A DNA stretch of 64,000 nt from assembly GCA_016185245.1 (NCBI GenBank), contig JACPNZ010000007.1:1-64000 (forward strand), written 5' to 3'. The stretch's first letter is position 1; every line of letters begins with the position of its first letter. Source of the stretch: Hyphomicrobiales bacterium. GTDB taxonomy: Bacteria > Pseudomonadota > Alphaproteobacteria > Rhizobiales > Aestuariivirgaceae. This document shows positions 59,496-64,000 of the stretch, piece after piece. The translations under genes and the position numbers were made by a program. The notes beneath the pieces are model-generated. The model searched no databases and was not told where the DNA came from. It saw nothing but the letters and a program-made list of their open reading frames with translations.

Positions 59496-60550
59496 TTACC
59501 TATCGATTCAACAAATTTCAGCATAACCGGAAAAGTCCGCAAGGCCGCCTGTCGGATCCGTTCGAAGTCAAAATCCATGACGTCTTCAAACTTGGTCGGA
59601 TCGCACAGCGGAAATTCGAAATGTTCGGATATTCCGGTTGACCGCTCGTCGACCTTGGTGAGGAAGCTGCGCTTGTTCTGCGACAGCATATTGAGATGGG
59701 CGTGCAGGCGGCTCCCAAAGTGCAGATCCGCCGCTTTGTAATACGCAAGGCCCTCGTCGATGCCCGCCGGCTTGAGAACCCTGAAGCCGCGGTGGGTGGC
59801 GTAGGCTTGCAGCGCATCCGCGGTTTTCCGGAAGGTTCCAAGCACGTTTTCCGCAAACCAGGTTTTCCGCTTCAAAGCATAGTCCTGGTGCACTACGAGC
59901 CACTTTTGGGCATGCGGGAATTTCCGCGCGACGAAGTCGATGGTTTGGCTCTCGCGATCCCAGAAGGCGCCCCGCTCGGTGGTCGTCACCGCGACGATGT
60001 CTTTGCCGATCTGAAAACGCGAAGACTCGAGCAGCGGCTTGTCGTAGAGCACAGGACAGCCGGTCATCAGAAACTGAGACGTCAACCCGGGAATCGACCG
60101 ACGCAGATATGCAACCGTTCTCGGGCACCGCCAGGACGAGTAGCGGATCCTCTCGTGAATGATCGCGATCGTCTCCCGTGCCGCCGGACTCATTTCGCTG
60201 TTGCGAGCGGGCTCACCATGAATGCCAATGCCCATTGGCACGAAGATATAGGGCCGCGCGCGAATTTCATCGGGTTGCAGTGCGGGCCATGGCGCAAAAT
60301 TGTCATCCAACTGGTTTGCGCCAGCCAGAATGATCCCGCCGCTTTGCAGTAAGGCCTGCTTTTGGACTTCCGACGGCTGGTATCGCGACGAGAAACGTCT
60401 TTCCGGCGGAAACGGGCCGATCCGCCTTTCGATCGCCCGCAGGATAAATTCGTCACCCAGGTTGGGCACTTTCTTTCCTCCGGGCGGGAACAGATAGGGT
60501 GTCAGCACGCTGAGGGCGCGGGACGTCACCTGAGGCTGGGGATCTTGCAT
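59489..60550 (-). CDS. Polysaccharide pyruvyl transferase family protein
   Basis: NLGDEFILRAIERRIG; IFVPMGIGIHGEPA; C-terminal SRLHAHLNML. Confidence 0.75.
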   Translation of the reverse strand: MQDPQPQVTSRALSVLTPYLFPPGGKKVPNLGDEFILRAIERRIGPFPPERRFSSRYQPSEVQKQALLQSGGIILAGANQLDDNFAPWPALQPDEIRARPYIFVPMGIGIHGEPARNSEMSPAARETIAIIHERIRYSSWRCPRTVAYLRRSIPGLTSQFLMTGCPVLYDKPLLESSRFQIGKDIVAVTTTERGAFWDRESQTIDFVARKFPHAQKWLVVHQDYALKRKTWFAENVLGTFRKTADALQAYATHRGFRVLKPAGIDEGLAYYKAADLHFGSRLHAHLNMLSQNKRSFLTKVDERSTGISEHFEFPLCDPTKFEDVMDFDFERIRQAALRTFPVMLKFVESIGKW

Positions 60551-61488
60551 CAGGAATCCTTATCTCTTCCTTCATATGTCCGGGCAAGATTTGCAAATGC
60601 CTCTTCATCCTTGAGTTTGCCTTTCGGAAAGAGAATGAGTCCATCCTTGGCAAGCTCGAAACTGACATCGCGCGACGTGAGCGCACTGAAGCTGTTCCGC
60701 CTTTCGTCCTCGCTCATCGCCCGCACGGCCCGGTAGAGCGCAAATTGGTCGAAGGCAAACCAGTAGAAACCGGCCCGCAGGAACCGCTCGATATAGTCGC
60801 ACGCGGTGGCTAGGAATTGTTGTCCGACAGGATTTGCCGAGGCGAAGACCACTCCGCCCAGTGTACGCTTGCAAAGGTTCTTCTCATTGGGTCGCAGCAG
60901 CAGGGCGCATTCGATACCACCCCCGAACCGGTCCTTGATGTTGCCGTTAAAGAGAATGTCGATGTCAGTAATCAGCAAAGTGGCACCGCTCAGCCGTTGA
61001 ATCGTGCGTGCAGCCAGAAACCGCGAACTGCATATGTACAGGCTCTTCCATGTTTGTTTGGAGGATGCCCTGGCCCGGCGCTCGAAGTCCCTGCTCGCAA
61101 AGTATTCATGGCTCAACGTCAATTGCAGACTGGAGTATTTTTCTTGAATGCTCTTAATCAGATTGAAGTCACCGTTTTGGGGATTGTACAAGTGAATGTG
61201 CAGGCGCGGGCCGGGAATATGGACAACCATTGATCCGGCAAATGGCAGCAAGAACCGTCCGAGGTATTCGCTGTCCGCCGCGGTAAACACGATGATGTCA
61301 TCGCGGGCAATTCCTGTGGCTGGCGGTAACCGGTCGATTTCCATACGGTGATGGTACCTTGCGGAGCATAATGCAAGACGCAGCACCCGCAAATACTGCA
61401 GCAGCAACAAATCGATTCTTTTTGAGAGTTTCATGCCGAATGGCCAAGGAATTCCGCTAAATTGGTGCACAAAAACCATAGCCAACAC
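60550..61488 (-). CDS. Putative GT-A-fold glycosyltransferase
   Basis: ATLLITDIDILFNGNI (DxD); probable start at the internal MEIDRLPPATG. Confidence 0.5.
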   Translation of the reverse strand: MLAMVFVHQFSGIPWPFGMKLSKRIDLLLLQYLRVLRLALCSARYHHRMEIDRLPPATGIARDDIIVFTAADSEYLGRFLLPFAGSMVVHIPGPRLHIHLYNPQNGDFNLIKSIQEKYSSLQLTLSHEYFASRDFERRARASSKQTWKSLYICSSRFLAARTIQRLSGATLLITDIDILFNGNIKDRFGGGIECALLLRPNEKNLCKRTLGGVVFASANPVGQQFLATACDYIERFLRAGFYWFAFDQFALYRAVRAMSEDERRNSFSALTSRDVSFELAKDGLILFPKGKLKDEEAFANLARTYEGRDKDS

Positions 61489-61539
61489 GATCTGGCAAGT
61501 CTAGATGAGGCTCCATGGAATTGTCCTCCGGGAGCCGTC

Positions 61540-62115
61540 ATGATCAAACTTCAATCGCTTTTTCGTCGCAGGCGCCCATTCAATCTGTCCGATCAGCGAG
61601 CAGAGCCGTGGTTACGCCGGGCGGAAGATGCAGTGTCGCTTGTCGATTTGATCCCGGACCTTGCGCAACCGTTCCGTGCCGTCGACCTGGGCGCGGGCGA
61701 CAAGAAGCTTTCGAGAATTTTGACCGGGAAATACAAGATCGAGTATACTGGATATGATAAGTTTCCTCAGTCCGACGACATAGTGGTCTGGAATGCCGAC
61801 TTAGGGCTCCCGCCCGATCTGGGGGATGTTACCTTCGCCTTAGGGCTTATCGAATACCTTGCGGCTCCGCGCAGCCTGTTCCAGGAAGCAGTATCGACCG
61901 GGCGCTATTTAATCTTTTCCTATGTCACAAGCGATTCAGGTCTGTACTCTGCGAATCGCCTAGAACAGCTAGGTTGGAAGACGCATCATTCGATTTCGGA
62001 AATCGAGAATATGGTGACGTCCGCAGGCCTCAAGATCATCAAGCGTCGCGATAACGCCGATGACAACTATTCCTTGTGGCTCGTATCTTCCGTGAGTTCG
62101 CTTTCGCATAGCTGA
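61540..62115 (+). CDS. SAM-dependent methyltransferase-like protein
   Basis: FRAVDLGAGDKKLSRIL, VTFALGLIEYLAAP. Confidence 0.65.
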   Translation: MIKLQSLFRRRRPFNLSDQRAEPWLRRAEDAVSLVDLIPDLAQPFRAVDLGAGDKKLSRILTGKYKIEYTGYDKFPQSDDIVVWNADLGLPPDLGDVTFALGLIEYLAAPRSLFQEAVSTGRYLIFSYVTSDSGLYSANRLEQLGWKTHHSISEIENMVTSAGLKIIKRRDNADDNYSLWLVSSVSSLSHS

Positions 62116-62189
62116 TGACGCGGCGACGCTTACTTGCCTAAATTTTTGACGGAGGTCGGGTCAGGTCCCGGCCCCCGCAATCGGCAGGT

Positions 62190-63116
62190 TCACGCCGCAA
62201 ATAACGGCTTTTCGGCAAGGCTCGGGGTCTTGCGCAGGACCTCGATGGCGTCGTGCCGGACGTGATTGTGCTTCATCTCGTCGCGGATCATGGCCTCGCT
62301 GACGATGCCCTTCTCGATGCACTCCTTGAGCAGGGCGAAGAACAGCCGTTCCTGATTGGGATCGGGGTGGCGGTCGTAGGTGCCGAGCAGCCCGTACTCG
62401 CCGAACAAGGCGCGGCGGACCCGGTGATAGATATTGCGCGGCATCAGCGAGCCTGCCTTCTCCGCCGGCCGGAAGTCGACGGGCAGTCCGCTCTTCCACG
62501 GCTGCGTCTGGCGCTTGGTGTTGTGGATCATGCGGGTTTCGCGGGTCAGCTTGTCGAAATCGTTCCAGTAGGTTTCGAGCGGGCCGATCGAATCCTCCGG
62601 CTCAAGCTGCAGCGTGATCCACTTCATATAGTCGCGCTCGAAGCGGAACATCTCCGTGAAGTTCTCCTTCACCCGCCAGTGTTCGAGCTTCGGATTGTCG
62701 AGAACCATGACGCTCGAGGCATAGACGCGGCGCTTGGAACCGGTGCGATGGCGGGCAAGGATGGCCTTGCCTTGCAGGTCGCGGGTCAACAGCGGAATCA
62801 CGTCGGAAACGCAGAACACATCGGGGTCGACCACCAACGAACGACCCTGGTAACCCATCAGTTCCGGCGGCATGAAGCGGAGAACGGTGAAGGACTGCAG
62901 GTCGTCGTTCATCCATTTTCGTTTCAACCCGTCGCGCAGATAGCTGCGACCTTCATGCTCGAGCAGCCATGGATAGTCCTTCGTTTCGATGAGCTTCACA
63001 TCGAAAGCATTGCGATCCGAAGCGAAGCGCTCGAAGGAATATTGCGAAACGATCGCGCCAAGGATCTGCTTATTGTTGGTGTGGATGAAAACGCAGGGTT
63101 TCGTGGCCATTGGCAA
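62190..63116 (-). CDS. Putative GT-A-fold glycosyltransferase-like protein
   Basis: RSLVVDPDVFCVSDVIPLL (DxD-like), VFIHTNNKQILGAIVSQYSF. Confidence 0.5.
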   Translation of the reverse strand: MPMATKPCVFIHTNNKQILGAIVSQYSFERFASDRNAFDVKLIETKDYPWLLEHEGRSYLRDGLKRKWMNDDLQSFTVLRFMPPELMGYQGRSLVVDPDVFCVSDVIPLLTRDLQGKAILARHRTGSKRRVYASSVMVLDNPKLEHWRVKENFTEMFRFERDYMKWITLQLEPEDSIGPLETYWNDFDKLTRETRMIHNTKRQTQPWKSGLPVDFRPAEKAGSLMPRNIYHRVRRALFGEYGLLGTYDRHPDPNQERLFFALLKECIEKGIVSEAMIRDEMKHNHVRHDAIEVLRKTPSLAEKPLFAA

Positions 63117-63211
63117 TCTTCGCTGCTAGTGAGGAAACCTATTGGTAAAAAGCTAGCAGCATGTCGTCCGCGAGGCAATACGGCCATGCGTCACATGGCA
63201 CCGGCCCGGCG

Positions 63212-64000
63212 CTAGTTATAACCGAATATCGGCGAAAGGCCCTCGCGGACCATCCGATCGACTTCTATGGCTTCTTCGTCGGTCATATAGTCACGCCAGC
63301 CGCCGACCTTGCCGCGCCTGACCTTGAAGCTGGCAGGATCGTTGGCATCGCCCGGCCGCAGCCGCGCATCGGCCGTCCACCGGCCGGCATTTTCCCGCTC
63401 CATCCGGCGCATGTTGTCGAGCGAGGCATAGGCGACGCAATCGTCGAGTTCGGCGGCGGTCGGCGACTGCCCGAAAAATTCCAGCACACGTCGTAACTGG
63501 TCGCGCGTCGCGGCGCGCAGATCTTCGTATTTGACGACCAGGAGAGTTGGAAAACGCTCGATGTCGCGGGCCCAGGCATTCAGGAAGTCGAGAGTCTTCG
63601 GTATGCCCGCCGCGTCGCCGGCGACAAAGTCATAGACACCGTTGTCCTCGGCCGGATAGGCGTTGATGAGCTTCTTGCGGTCGAGCATGCGATGTTTCCA
63701 TTGGAAGTATTGCGAAACCGCGGTGTCGCGCGGATCGCGGATCAGCAATACGATGCGCGATCGACCATAGATGTCGAATTTCCGGTCGCTGCCCAGATAG
63801 TCCTTGATGTAATTGTCATGGGTGAAGAAGATCACCGGAATGAGCCGATTGTGTCGGTGGAAATCGTCGAAATCCATGATGCGACCTTCCAGCAGGCCGT
63901 ATTTCTGGGCAAAATAGCGTGAGAGCAGGACGGTGAGCCAGGTGCGGCCGCTCTTGCCAAAGGATACCACCACGCCGTCGGCGCGGGCGAGCTTCTTGCT
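63212..64000 (-). CDS. Sulfotransferase domain protein (N-terminus beyond window)
   Basis: DGVVVSFGKSGRTWLTVLLSRYF (5'-PSB loop), SRIVLLIRDPRDTAVSQYFQWKHR (3'-PB). Frame stays open past 63973 to the window edge. Confidence 0.88.
   Translation of the reverse strand, partial: SKKLARADGVVVSFGKSGRTWLTVLLSRYFAQKYGLLEGRIMDFDDFHRHNRLIPVIFFTHDNYIKDYLGSDRKFDIYGRSRIVLLIRDPRDTAVSQYFQWKHRMLDRKKLINAYPAEDNGVYDFVAGDAAGIPKTLDFLNAWARDIERFPTLLVVKYEDLRAATRDQLRRVLEFFGQSPTAAELDDCVAYASLDNMRRMERENAGRWTADARLRPGDANDPASFKVRRGKVGGWRDYMTDEEAIEVDRMVREGLSPIFGYN

Overview
The window is high-GC and alphaproteobacterial (Rhizobiales-like). It opens with the 3' end of a 16S rRNA gene, followed by tRNA-Ile(GAT), tRNA-Ala(TGC), 23S and 5S rRNA. 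The 23S gene is interrupted at the equivalent of E. coli position 1931, inside the I-CeuI recognition sequence, by a 723-bp group I intron (2539-3261). P1, P10, P3, P4, P7 and P9 pairings can be read by eye, and a single-motif LAGLIDADG ORF sits in its peripheral region. This intron is the strongest unusual object here. Both rRNA-operon spacers carry long hairpins made of degenerate short tandem repeats. The rest is mostly ordinary chromosome: an ABC-2 exporter with a TSP3-repeat protein, CoA-transferase/BKACE catabolic genes, an M50 protease, mscL, a glycerol-type kinase/dehydrogenase cluster, an MttB-like plus GrdB/PrdB-like pair, a sugar ABC transporter, a ROK/di-haem/CRTAC1 cluster, a PotBCD-like transporter next to a PLP decarboxylase with a structured leader, fabD-fabG-acpP-fabF-mltG, a GGDEF/EAL protein, and a surface-polysaccharide modification cluster running off the right edge. 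Other points of interest are three consecutive hairpins (one with a perfect 22-bp stem) between fabG and acpP, an attenuator-like leader before the decarboxylase, and several dispersed-repeat-like palindromes. All calls are from reading the sequence and ORF translations; no database search was run.
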